Below are positions 6,270 to 14,937 of a stretch of 64,000 bases of DNA, in pieces (position 1 is the first letter of the stretch; each line of letters starts with the position of its first letter). Under the pieces are notes generated by a model that had not been told where the DNA came from, searched no databases, and was given only the letters and a program-made list of their open reading frames with translations. Origin of the DNA: Tindallia californiensis (GTDB taxonomy: Bacteria; Bacillota; Clostridia; Peptostreptococcales; Tindalliaceae); the NCBI RefSeq assembly GCF_900107405.1, contig NZ_FNPV01000001.1:1-64000 (forward strand), read 5' to 3'. Both the position numbers and the translations under genes were made by a program.

Positions 6270-6629
6270 TTAAATTATCTTTGAGATCGCACTAACGATT
6301 TTATAATCATCGAAAGGTTTTTTCAAAAAAACATCTACTCCTAGTTGTTTTGCTTCTTCTTTGATTTCATCGTCGCCCATAGCACTTAGCATAATGATTT
6401 TTGCATCCGGATCAAATTCCTTTATAATCTTTACCGCATCCAGTCCTTCCATGACAGGCATTGTAATATCCATAAAGACAATATCTGGGTTAAGCTCTTT
6501 ATACATATCTACTCCTTCTTTACCATTTTTAGCGTCTCCACAAACTGAATAATTGTTTCTTTCCAGAACTTTCCTTAACAAGTTGTGAATAATAGGTGAA
6601 TCATCCACGATCAATACATTTTTCATCAT
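6270..6629 (-). CDS. cheY: CheY-like single-domain response regulator
   Basis: The 119-residue receiver is complete: acidic pair DD at 9-10, phosphoacceptor Asp54 in IVFMDITMPV, the Ser of MLSAM and the Lys of FLKKPF. There is no output domain. It lies between two cheX genes and would carry phosphate from the CheA hybrid to a motor or to another target. This operon has two stand-alone CheY proteins, this one and that at 7158-7541, so at least one may act as a phosphate sink or serve another output. Confidence 0.9.
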   Translation of the reverse strand: MMKNVLIVDDSPIIHNLLRKVLERNNYSVCGDAKNGKEGVDMYKELNPDIVFMDITMPVMEGLDAVKIIKEFDPDAKIIMLSAMGDDEIKEEAKQLGVDVFLKKPFDDYKIVSAISKII

Positions 6630-6673
6630 TATCGCCTCCTAAATATAAGGTATTTTTGTATCGTTTCATGTTT

Positions 6674-7165
6674 TCATGTATTAAATACTTTTAATATAAA
6701 AGAAATATCATTGGAAGTAAAACGTTTTTGTATTAAACTCGCCTGTTTTTTATGTACGATATAGTGATTTTTACCCACAATGGTAAATGGTGGAGATATT
6801 TCAAAGTAAAACTCCGTATCACGTAACAGCGCTTTTGCTCTACCAGCTATTAAATTCATCATTTCTGCTACTCCATCAAACAAATCTTCGTCTGACAATT
6901 CATAATACGGGATGCCTGTCATATACGAAACCAGAACCGATGCTGTCGTTCTAGTCATTGTGGCAGTGGCCATACCGTTCTTACCACCAAACAATACCAT
7001 AGCTCCGCTTATTTCACAAGGCTCTTTATTTGAAGCATCACATGAATCTCCTCGTGATTCACTAAATGAAGCATCTTCTTCCATTTCAAAACCTGTCATA
7101 GTGCTCATTACTTCTGAAACAGAAATTGAAAATGCCCGATGATAAGCTTGTTCATGTTCATTCAT
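6674..7165 (-). CDS. CheX family protein, third paralogue
   Basis: The product is 163 residues with the E-x2-N motif in VAEMMNLIAGRAK, the CheX pattern. Compared with the other two it carries an insert with several acidic residues and two Cys residues (around SCDASNKEPCEI), which they lack. It overlaps the upstream cheY gene by 8 nt. A CheY phosphatase role follows from the family. A redox or metal role for the Cys pair is only a possibility. Confidence 0.75.
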   Translation of the reverse strand: MNEHEQAYHRAFSISVSEVMSTMTGFEMEEDASFSESRGDSCDASNKEPCEISGAMVLFGGKNGMATATMTRTTASVLVSYMTGIPYYELSDEDLFDGVAEMMNLIAGRAKALLRDTEFYFEISPPFTIVGKNHYIVHKKQASLIQKRFTSNDISFILKVFNT

Positions 7166-7541
7166 CGCTATCCCCCTGTCCCAAACATTCCAGTACTTTT
7201 TTTATAAGCTCTTCCATTGTAAACGGTTTGACAACATAATGGTCCGCTCCTGCTTTAATCGCTCTAACAATATTTTCTTTCTCGCTTTCCGTGGTAACCA
7301 TCATAACTGGAATATGTTTATATTTTTCATCTTCTTTTATAAATTCAAGCAACTCCATCCCATTCATACCAGGCATATTCCAGTCTAGAAGTAGTAACCC
7401 TATTTCTTCATAGTGATTTTCCAGCACTTTTTTTCCTTCTACGCCATCAGAGGCTTCCAACAGGTCGTAATTTAATACTTCCACCGCCCCTCTAATGATT
7501 TTTCTAACAATTGCCGAATCATCTACAGATAGTATTTTCAT
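7158..7541 (-). CDS. CheY-like single-domain response regulator
   Basis: The receiver of about 128 residues has DD at 7-8, phosphoacceptor Asp53 in LLLLDWNMPG, a Thr-Thr switch in MVTTESE and the Lys of VVKPF. I place the start at MKILSVDD because AAGGAGTG lies 8 nt upstream. Its end overlaps the following cheX gene, a hint that the two form a kinase-target/phosphatase pair. It lies directly downstream of cheR. Confidence 0.9.
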   Translation of the reverse strand: MKILSVDDSAIVRKIIRGAVEVLNYDLLEASDGVEGKKVLENHYEEIGLLLLDWNMPGMNGMELLEFIKEDEKYKHIPVMMVTTESEKENIVRAIKAGADHYVVKPFTMEELIKKVLECLGQGDSDE

Positions 7542-7548
7542 TTGCTTT

Positions 7549-8394
7549 TCACTCCTTGACTTGATAGTATATACCTTTATCAACGTGTTTTGCTTCGAAA
7601 TATTCTTTATAGGCCGGAAATATTTCAGAATTACCTATGAACAAAACACCTTTCTTTTGAAGTGCGTTTGCAAGTTTTTTAGTCATTTCTTTTTTGAAAT
7701 CCTGCGAAAAGTATATCATGACATATCGACAAAATATCATATCAAATTTTCCAAGAGAATGAAAAGAATTTTGAAGATTAAACTTGCGAAACTTTACATG
7801 CTTTTTTATTTCATCTTTTACAGTCCATACACGACCTTCATTAATAAAATATTCTTCTTTAAGCTTTGGATCAAGTCCACGCATAATAGATATTGGGTCA
7901 TACCTTCCCATTTTAGCTATTTCAAGAACAGGAGCAGAAATGTCCGTACCTACTATTTCAAAATCTTTTAATCCGACATCTTTTACTCTATGTTTTTTTA
8001 GATATTGATCAATTGATATTACCGTTGAGTAAGCTTCTTGCCCTGAAGATGCAGCCGCACTCCATATTTTAATCCTCTTCCCCGTATTTCGGATCATCGA
8101 GATATATTCTGCCATTAGTTCTTTTTCAAGGATTATCCATGGCGTTTTATCTCTAAACCATAATGTTTCGTTTGTTGTTATTGCATCAATAACCTTCTCC
8201 GAGAGCTTAGGATCTTTTCTATCATATAACATTTTATATAATTCTTCGAAGGAATTCAGCTTTGATTCAATCAACAATTTGGTTAACCTGCTTTCAATTA
8301 AATATGCTTTTTCATCTCCTATAGAAATTCCGCATTGATCTTCAATATATTTTTGAAACAAAGAAAATTCCCGACTTGATAAAGAAGCAGTCAT
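7549..8394 (-). CDS. cheR: CheR protein-glutamate O-methyltransferase
   Basis: CheR methylates glutamates of chemoreceptor cytoplasmic helices with S-adenosylmethionine. An N-terminal helical domain is followed by TTNETLWFRD (substrate region), the SAM-binding segment IKIWSAAASSGQEAYS and FDMIFCRYVMIYFS, all typical of the family. The length, about 281 residues, is normal. There is no C-terminal TPR extension. GAGGTG precedes the chosen ATG; another ATG overlapping the cheB stop lies 15 nt upstream. No receptor gene is present, so its substrates must be encoded elsewhere. Confidence 0.92.
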   Translation of the reverse strand: MTASLSSREFSLFQKYIEDQCGISIGDEKAYLIESRLTKLLIESKLNSFEELYKMLYDRKDPKLSEKVIDAITTNETLWFRDKTPWIILEKELMAEYISMIRNTGKRIKIWSAAASSGQEAYSTVISIDQYLKKHRVKDVGLKDFEIVGTDISAPVLEIAKMGRYDPISIMRGLDPKLKEEYFINEGRVWTVKDEIKKHVKFRKFNLQNSFHSLGKFDMIFCRYVMIYFSQDFKKEMTKKLANALQKKGVLFIGNSEIFPAYKEYFEAKHVDKGIYYQVKE

Positions 8395-8405
8395 CTTATC
8401 ACCTC

Positions 8406-9515
8406 TCATTTCAGCATATTCACGATGCGTTCCGGAATATCGTTGAGATGTAACACTTCATCCGATAAACCGGCTTCTTCTATGCTCCGAGGCATACCAT
8501 ATACAACACTGCTTTCTTCGCTTTGTGAAATACAATATACCTCACATCGTTTTTTCAACTCTTGTACTCCTCGCATGCCATCATTACCCATCCCAGTAAG
8601 AATAACCACTAAGATTTTATACCCATTAAATTCTTTAGCAACCGATTTGAATAGAACATCAGCAGAAGGCCTTACACCATTAACCATAGGTGTCTCTAAC
8701 AACCTTAGAGTTTTTTTGCCCTTCTCAGAAACCACAATCATATGCGACCCTCCAGCCGCTATAATCACTTCTTTCGAACTTATTTCTTGCTTATCTTCCA
8801 CTTCAGAGATATTAAGACCACTTTTAGACTTTAGAGAGTTTGCAAGCACTTTAGTGAAGTGTTTTGGCATATGTTGCACTATCAAAACAGGTTTGTTGAT
8901 TGGTTCCTCAATTTTTTTAAAGATACTTTCCAGTGCCACTGGTCCACCCGTTGAAGAAGCAATAAGAATAATATCTGGCTTTATTCGCTTATTTAAGCTA
9001 TATGGTATATACGCCTGCTTTCTTTCTGCTTTTTTGATATTATGATTCGTTTTTTTATCAGCATCCATGATAGAGGTTTTTCTTTTATCAATGTTTCCTT
9101 TTTCATATTTATGCATGTGGATCTGTGCAAACAATATTTTTAATGTTCTCGTTATTGATTGAATGTTCTTTGTTTGATCGCCACCAGACGGTTTCATTAT
9201 AAATTCCATAGCACCAAGTTCAAGAGCCTTAACCGTATTTTGAACACTATCCTCCCCATCACTACTGATCATAATCACAGCCATCGCAGGAAACTCTTTC
9301 TTTATCTGCTTTAATGCCTCAATCCCATCCATTACAGGCATAAAAACATCTAAAAGCACAACATCAAATGGTTTTTGTTGAAGCCATTCCAAAGCAATCA
9401 TGCCATTAGGCGCCGTTTTATCCACTACACACAAACCTGTATCTTCAATAGCTTGTGTTAATATTTTTCTGTAAATAATAGTGTCATCAACTACTAATGC
9501 TTTTAGTTTCGTCAT
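8406..9515 (-). CDS. cheB: CheB protein-glutamate methylesterase/deamidase
   Basis: The 369-residue protein has a receiver (Asp56 in VVLLDVFMPV), a charged linker at about 125-170 and a methylesterase domain. Its catalytic Ser lies in IASSTGGP, its His in VQHMPKHFT and its Asp in GMGNDGM. CheB~P removes receptor methyl groups, giving adaptation together with CheR. The stop overlaps the upstream ATG that could serve cheR. All key residues are present, so it should be active. Confidence 0.95.
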   Translation of the reverse strand: MTKLKALVVDDTIIYRKILTQAIEDTGLCVVDKTAPNGMIALEWLQQKPFDVVLLDVFMPVMDGIEALKQIKKEFPAMAVIMISSDGEDSVQNTVKALELGAMEFIMKPSGGDQTKNIQSITRTLKILFAQIHMHKYEKGNIDKRKTSIMDADKKTNHNIKKAERKQAYIPYSLNKRIKPDIILIASSTGGPVALESIFKKIEEPINKPVLIVQHMPKHFTKVLANSLKSKSGLNISEVEDKQEISSKEVIIAAGGSHMIVVSEKGKKTLRLLETPMVNGVRPSADVLFKSVAKEFNGYKILVVILTGMGNDGMRGVQELKKRCEVYCISQSEESSVVYGMPRSIEEAGLSDEVLHLNDIPERIVNMLK

Positions 9516-9537
9516 TTAATCACCTAAATTCCATGTT

Positions 9538-9969
9538 TTATTGTGTGTCAAACACAACGTCTGTATCTAACATTAACAACAGTTTATTATCAAGTTTAAC
9601 CACTTCTTTTATATATTCACTCTTTACTTCCTCTACATTCGCAGGTGTTTTTTCACACCAACCATCTTGTATATCAACCACATCACCAGTTCGATCTATT
9701 AGAAATCCAATTTGATGAGGCTGATTCGGTAGGGCTTTTAATATGATGCATGCAGATTCATCGTTTTGACTACTCGATTCCAGCTCTAATATGTTGCTTA
9801 ACCGAAATAGCGTAACTACCTGTCCTCGAAGATTCATTAACCCTACAATATTTGGATCAGAGTCCGGCACTTCACTAAATTCAACTTTGCGGCTTATTTC
9901 CTTAACTAGCTTTATATCTAAACCAAACATTTTCTCATTGATAAAAAAAGTTAATGCTTTTCCATTCAT
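9538..9969 (-). CDS. cheW: CheW coupling protein
   Basis: The 143-residue CheW-like domain couples receptors to CheA. The family pattern is seen in the FFINEKMFGLDIKLVKEI start, IVGLMNLRGQVVTLFRL in the middle and the C-terminal LLLMLDTDVVF. It begins one base after the cheA stop, so translation is coupled. CheA itself carries two further CheW-type domains, making three in this pathway. Confidence 0.92.
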   Translation of the reverse strand: MNGKALTFFINEKMFGLDIKLVKEISRKVEFSEVPDSDPNIVGLMNLRGQVVTLFRLSNILELESSSQNDESACIILKALPNQPHQIGFLIDRTGDVVDIQDGWCEKTPANVEEVKSEYIKEVVKLDNKLLLMLDTDVVFDTQ

Positions 9970-9970
9970 T

Positions 9971-12900
9971 TTACTTCACCTCTTTACTTAAGGCATTTTT
10001 CAACGTGTATAAAATAGAAGCTTTATCTAATTTGAACTCATAATAATCAAACCCCGCCTGCATCCCTAACTGTTTGTCTTTATCACTCGTCATAGAAGTC
10101 AATGCAATAACCGGTAATTTTGCTAACTTGGCGTTTTTACGGATCGATCTTACCAGGTCAAGGCCATCCATAACTGGCATCTGAATATCACTTAATACAA
10201 GATCTACCGGCTTCTCTTTGAGAACTTCAAGGGCTTGTTCTCCATTTTCCGTAAGAAGAACTTTATACCCGGCCCATTCTAAGTAATTCTTTGTAAGCCT
10301 CGCAAAAAAAGGAGTGTCTTCTGCAAGTAAGATTGTTTTTTCCCCAGATCTGTTTTTCAAACTTTCGTTTTCATATTCTTCAGGTGATACCATTTCGAAC
10401 AGTTCATAAATATTAACTAGCAGTACTATTTTATTATTTAATATTGTTGATCCTAACAAACCTCTTCCTTTTATATCTTCTTGATTAAGGTGTATACTAG
10501 TCATCATCGTATCATGAATTTTTTCAATAATAATTCCGATAGGATTTTTTACTAGCTTCGGTATAATAACATATAACTTTTCTGGTGAATGGTCTTTTTT
10601 TGATACCGGAAGATAGTTTTCTGGCCTGATAACTCTTAATGCATCTCCACGATATTGAATATATTCTTTGTTTCCTATCTGATCAATATTATTTTGGGTG
10701 ATTTCTTCTACACGAGATACCAGGGATAAATCAATTCCAAAGGTCTCATCTCCTGAGCATTTGAATATCAGCATATTTTGAAGTTCTTTAAGCTCATTTA
10801 ACTGATCATCTGCCTCAGCCTCGCTTGCTTTAACCTGTTCATCCATAAATCTCAAGCTTGCTTTATTCACTATTCCTTCCGGATCTAAAATCATTGCTGT
10901 TTTTCCATCTCCCATAATGGTAACTCCTGAATAACATTGGCAATTTTTGAAATATTTCGGCAACGGCTTTACTAATATTTCTTCCTCATCATAAATAGAA
11001 TCAACAACAAGGCCAAATCTCTTTGACCCAACTTTAAGCACAAGAATTCTTGTAATACCATCAAATCCTTCATTTATTTCTTTTTCTTTAAGGTTTACAA
11101 GGCCTAGCACCTGACCCAGATCTACAATTGGCAATAGCTTTCCTCTTAATCGAAGCACTTGAGCATTATGAACATATTCAATTTTTTTGCTTTGATCACC
11201 TTTCTTAAGCCGAACCATTTCCTGCAAATTCACTTGTGGTAAGGCAAACTTAAACTGACTGACCTCTACTATAAGAGAAGGAATAATCGCCAGTGTCAAT
11301 GGTAATATCATTCTAAAAGTAGTACCTTCTCCTAGCATGGTTTTAATTTCAATGGTTCCGCCAAGTTTTTCAATATTAGTCTTCACTACATCCATTCCAA
11401 CTCCACGGCCAGATACATCAGTTATTTGTTCAGCTGTTGAAAAACCAGGCATCATAAGCATTTGAAGAACTTCTTGTTCATTCATATTTTTAAGGTCTGC
11501 CTCATTGATAAGGCCTTTGTCGATTGCTTTTTTCTTAATTTTTTCAGAATCAATCCCCGCTCCATCGTCAATGATATCAATATGTACATATCCACTTTCG
11601 TGATAAGCTTTTAGATCTACCTGACCTACCGTCGATTTGTTAGCTTTTTTTCGTTGATCAGGCGTTTCTAATCCATGATCAACAGCATTTCGTATTAAAT
11701 GCGTTAGTGGATCACTTAAAGATTCAATGATAGACTTATCGAGTTCAACATGGGATCCTTCAATATTCAGATCTACTTCTTTCCCTAACTTTTTTGATAG
11801 GTCTCTAATAACTCGTGGCATTTTATTAAACACATTTCCCACCGGTTGCATTCTTGTTTGCATAATTTTTTCTTGCAACTCAGTAGTAACCCTATCAATA
11901 TTCTGGAGAATGGCGTCAAGTCCCACAATACTTTTACGATATTCTTCAATATTTCTTAATAGCTGATTTCTCCCCAAAACCATTTCACTAGCAAGGTTAA
12001 GAAGGTCATTTAGCAAAGAAACATGAACCCTCACACTATCTTCCACAACGGTTGCTGCAGAAGATTTTTTTAACGCTAACTCTGATACTTCATTAGTCTC
12101 ATTATTATCTAAAAACACATCAGTTTCATGATCATCGACGATAGCATCCTCTGTATTAATTACAAAAACATCTTCTTTATCACCAGTCATTTCTGAAATG
12201 TTTACGGGCTTAGAATTTTCCAGCTTTTCATTGCTTTTAATCTCCTTATTTAACGCTTCTCCAAAATCCAATTCTTCTATCGAGTCACTTTCAATATCAA
12301 GTGCTATAGGCAGCAAGTTTTTTTCTAGTACTGTGGTGAACACAAAGGAAAAATAAACATCTGAGTCCATTACAGAATCAATACTCTCTATATCGCTTAT
12401 ATCTGTATAGGAATCAATAATCTCTCCAACAGATTGAATTTTTTTAAAGAAAAGGACTGGACTAATCTCTTTTGCCCCTATATCACGATTTATCCCAATC
12501 TTAACTTTATAAAGATAATGACCATGTTTCTTTGCTTGTTCTACTTGCTCTAGTTGAGCTTTGCTAACCTTCGTTACCGGTTCTTGGGTTTTCGCACTCG
12601 TTATTATTTCATCTTTTAAAGAAACATCAGAAACATTTGTTCCTTTTAGAATGTTTGTCATACTACTTATCAGATCATCCACATCGTATTGGCCACTGTT
12701 AAATACATCATCTACCATTTCTTTCAAGGAGTCATTTCCATTTAAAAGTAGATCTACCATCTCCGCAGTTGGCGTAATTTTATCATTTCTAAGTTCTCCC
12801 AAGATGTTTTCCATAATGTGGGCAAGTTCAACTATTTTTTCTAGTCCAAAAAAACCAGCTGTTCCTTTGATACTATGTATTGACCTGAAAACGTTGTTAA

Positions 12901-13024
12901 TGTTCTCCTTATCTCTGCTTCCTTCATCCATTGCTAGAAGTCCATTTTCTACCATTTGCAAGTGTGTCTCAGCTTCTTCGACGAATTCATTTATAAACTC
13001 TTCATTATGAATCAATTGTATCAC
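9971..13024 (-). CDS. cheA: CheA hybrid histidine kinase with two CheW-like domains and a C-terminal receiver
   Basis: At 1017 residues this is much longer than a standard CheA of about 650-700. Order: Hpt domain with phosphorylated His50 (IHSIKGTAGFFG); an unusual regulatory region at about 165-250; a dimerisation helix pair near 335-420; an HATPase domain with NAVDHGLE, DDGAGID and GRGVGMDVV; a first CheW-like domain at about 590-720; a second CheW-like domain at about 735-870; and a C-terminal receiver at about 890-1015 with Asp in VLSDIQMPV. CheA-CheW-REC hybrids such as FrzE tend to serve non-flagellar outputs. It lies between the STAS and cheW genes. Confidence 0.93.
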   Translation of the reverse strand: MIQLIHNEEFINEFVEEAETHLQMVENGLLAMDEGSRDKENINNVFRSIHSIKGTAGFFGLEKIVELAHIMENILGELRNDKITPTAEMVDLLLNGNDSLKEMVDDVFNSGQYDVDDLISSMTNILKGTNVSDVSLKDEIITSAKTQEPVTKVSKAQLEQVEQAKKHGHYLYKVKIGINRDIGAKEISPVLFFKKIQSVGEIIDSYTDISDIESIDSVMDSDVYFSFVFTTVLEKNLLPIALDIESDSIEELDFGEALNKEIKSNEKLENSKPVNISEMTGDKEDVFVINTEDAIVDDHETDVFLDNNETNEVSELALKKSSAATVVEDSVRVHVSLLNDLLNLASEMVLGRNQLLRNIEEYRKSIVGLDAILQNIDRVTTELQEKIMQTRMQPVGNVFNKMPRVIRDLSKKLGKEVDLNIEGSHVELDKSIIESLSDPLTHLIRNAVDHGLETPDQRKKANKSTVGQVDLKAYHESGYVHIDIIDDGAGIDSEKIKKKAIDKGLINEADLKNMNEQEVLQMLMMPGFSTAEQITDVSGRGVGMDVVKTNIEKLGGTIEIKTMLGEGTTFRMILPLTLAIIPSLIVEVSQFKFALPQVNLQEMVRLKKGDQSKKIEYVHNAQVLRLRGKLLPIVDLGQVLGLVNLKEKEINEGFDGITRILVLKVGSKRFGLVVDSIYDEEEILVKPLPKYFKNCQCYSGVTIMGDGKTAMILDPEGIVNKASLRFMDEQVKASEAEADDQLNELKELQNMLIFKCSGDETFGIDLSLVSRVEEITQNNIDQIGNKEYIQYRGDALRVIRPENYLPVSKKDHSPEKLYVIIPKLVKNPIGIIIEKIHDTMMTSIHLNQEDIKGRGLLGSTILNNKIVLLVNIYELFEMVSPEEYENESLKNRSGEKTILLAEDTPFFARLTKNYLEWAGYKVLLTENGEQALEVLKEKPVDLVLSDIQMPVMDGLDLVRSIRKNAKLAKLPVIALTSMTSDKDKQLGMQAGFDYYEFKLDKASILYTLKNALSKEVK

Positions 13025-13048
13025 CTCGCTATTTTAGTAAATGAACCT

Positions 13049-13351
13049 CTATTTAACCGAAAATATCTTATCTAAGCGGATTATTTCAAATAAATTTTTT
13101 ATTTCTTCGCTTGTTCCTATTACAGAAAATAATTTATTGGATGATTCAAGCGATTTGTAGATTCCTATAATTAAAGTAATACCAGTCGAGTCAATGTATT
13201 CTACCTCTGATAAATCTGCAACAGCCTCCTTATATTCTGCTTCTTGCCCTAATTTAATTTGTATCTCTTCTTTTAAATCTTTTACGGTTTTTGCCGTAAT
13301 ATTCTCTTCAAACTTGATGATTATTTTTTCTGTTTCTTTTATAAATTTCAT
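13049..13351 (-). CDS. STAS-domain anti-sigma factor antagonist-like protein
   Basis: The 100-residue STAS domain has the phosphorylation-site Ser55 in EYIDSTGITL. Unphosphorylated antagonists of this kind bind an RsbW/SpoIIAB-type kinase; phosphorylation releases it. Here the kinase gene (13348-13758) overlaps the start by four bases, and a PP2C phosphatase able to reset the Ser lies at the far end of the operon. Together they form a complete partner switch embedded in a chemosensory operon. The sigma factor or other final target is not in the window. Confidence 0.88.
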   Translation of the reverse strand: MKFIKETEKIIIKFEENITAKTVKDLKEEIQIKLGQEAEYKEAVADLSEVEYIDSTGITLIIGIYKSLESSNKLFSVIGTSEEIKNLFEIIRLDKIFSVK

Positions 13352-13758
13352 TTTTTACCCTCCCGCTTATACTGTGCAATTACTTTATTTTTTTCAACAA
13401 CCACATCAAATCCAAGTTTCTCAAGTAACCAAATTCCTCTTCTTCTATTTTCTAAATCATCTCTTTTTGTATCATCAAAATTTTTTTGAAAAAGATCAAA
13501 TCCATCTCCCTCATCTTGAACTATTAAGGTTATGCATTCTTCTTCACTGGTGGCTGTACAAATAATTTTTTTTTGGGGATCACTAAGATTTCCATGCTCT
13601 ACAGCATTATTCATTAACTCACGTAGAGCAAAATTGATATTAAAACGCTCTTCTGATGATAAGTTACCATTATGGTCAACCACAAAATCCGTCACAAGAA
13701 TAGAGTGCTTATCCACTTCACAAAAGTCAGAATAGAATTCTACTCGAAATTCTTTCAT
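13348..13758 (-). CDS. RsbW/SpoIIAB-like serine kinase (HATPase_c_2)
   Basis: The 136-residue protein is a GHKL-type ATPase of the anti-sigma-kinase kind, with the N-box ELMNNAVEHGN and the G1-box DEGDGFDL. It should bind and phosphorylate the neighbouring STAS protein and, when not bound to it, sequester another partner. No sigma factor gene accompanies it, so the target may lie elsewhere or may not be a sigma factor at all. Its 3' end overlaps the STAS gene by 4 nt. Confidence 0.87.
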   Translation of the reverse strand: MKEFRVEFYSDFCEVDKHSILVTDFVVDHNGNLSSEERFNINFALRELMNNAVEHGNLSDPQKKIICTATSEEECITLIVQDEGDGFDLFQKNFDDTKRDDLENRRRGIWLLEKLGFDVVVEKNKVIAQYKREGKK

Positions 13759-13782
13759 GCCGCACCACCTTTATAGTACAAG

Positions 13783-14838
13783 TTATCTGTATATCTTTTG
13801 TATTTTTACTATTTTGTCCAACTCTCTTAAAAAAGCTTCTACTAACGTCGGGTCAAAATGTTTTCCACTCTGGTTTTTAATTTCCTTAATAGTTTCTGAA
13901 ATTGACCACGCTTTTTTGTAAGGTCTGTCCGAAGTAAGCGCATCAAACACATCACATATGGCAGCAATTCTTCCAACAAGTGGAATCTCCTCTTTTATTA
14001 ACCCCTTTGGATACCCACTACCATCCCATTTTTCATGATGATTCAAAGCCACTTCTTCAGCCGTTTTTATAAAATCCGATTTTCCACCAACAAGAATTTG
14101 CCCACCTATCACCGTATGTTCTTTCATTAACTTCCATTCATCTTCCGTTAATTTTCCAGGTTTTAGTAAAATTCTATCAGGTATTCCTATTTTCCCGATA
14201 TCATGTAGCGGAACAGTATATCTTAGCTTTTCTTTTTCTATAGTATTCATACCGATCGCATTGCCTATGCATTCCGCGTAAAGTCCTACTCTCAAATCGT
14301 GATTCCCAGTTTCGTTATCTCGAAATTCGCCTGCTTTTGCAAGTCGAATGGCTATTTCTAGCTGTGACTCTTTTAATTCTTTCGTTCTTTGCAAAACTTG
14401 ATTTTCTAAATTATTCTTCTTTTCATATACCTGGTTATACAAAATTCGTGTTTCTAAAATATTGCGAATTCTGTTCAGTGTTTCCGTTTTTTCAAAGGGT
14501 TTCCCAAGAAAGTCTCTAGCACCCATTTCAAGTGCCTTGTTCTGATTAGCCATGTCATCGTTAGCCGTCAATACTAATACAGGCAAAAAGCCATCTGCTT
14601 CAATTTTCTGTAGCTCTCGCATTATATCAAAACCGTCCATATAGGGCATCATTAAATCCAGTAAAACAATGTCTGGCTGCATTTCAATATAAGTCGCAAT
14701 CGCATTTCTAGAATCCACAATAGATTTGTAGTTCTTATATCCACCCGATCTCAGCATTTTCTCTACAATATATATATTTGTTTTCAAATCGTCCACAATC
14801 AAAATTTTTGCGTTTTTTATTACCTCATCACTTAACAT
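13783..14838 (-). CDS. Response regulator with HD-GYP domain (probable cyclic-di-GMP phosphodiesterase)
   Basis: The product is about 351 residues: receiver with phosphoacceptor Asp61 (IVLLDLMMPY), a coiled-coil linker near 125-160, and an HD-GYP domain with HDIGKIGIPD and the HHEKWDGSGYPKGL signature. HD-GYP proteins hydrolyse cyclic di-GMP. The start at MLSDEV is chosen because AGGTG lies 6-7 nt upstream; a TTG seven codons earlier has a weaker site. It is the first gene of the chemosensory operon, so signalling through CheA may change cyclic-di-GMP level as well as the partner switch. Confidence 0.9.
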   Translation of the reverse strand: MLSDEVIKNAKILIVDDLKTNIYIVEKMLRSGGYKNYKSIVDSRNAIATYIEMQPDIVLLDLMMPYMDGFDIMRELQKIEADGFLPVLVLTANDDMANQNKALEMGARDFLGKPFEKTETLNRIRNILETRILYNQVYEKKNNLENQVLQRTKELKESQLEIAIRLAKAGEFRDNETGNHDLRVGLYAECIGNAIGMNTIEKEKLRYTVPLHDIGKIGIPDRILLKPGKLTEDEWKLMKEHTVIGGQILVGGKSDFIKTAEEVALNHHEKWDGSGYPKGLIKEEIPLVGRIAAICDVFDALTSDRPYKKAWSISETIKEIKNQSGKHFDPTLVEAFLRELDKIVKIQKIYR

Positions 14839-14937
14839 AGCATTCACCTGCTTTAGCAAATTCGATTGATCCTCGATCAGACTTGTGAGTATTTTTACCC
14901 AAACAGAAAGTTATTTAACAAATGGGCATGTTTTTTA

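Noticed and set aside
14839-14937. Sigma-28 (flagellar) promoter before the chemosensory operon
   Set aside because: No TAAA-N15-GCCGATAA-like match was found in the gap; only weak AT-rich hexamers are present.
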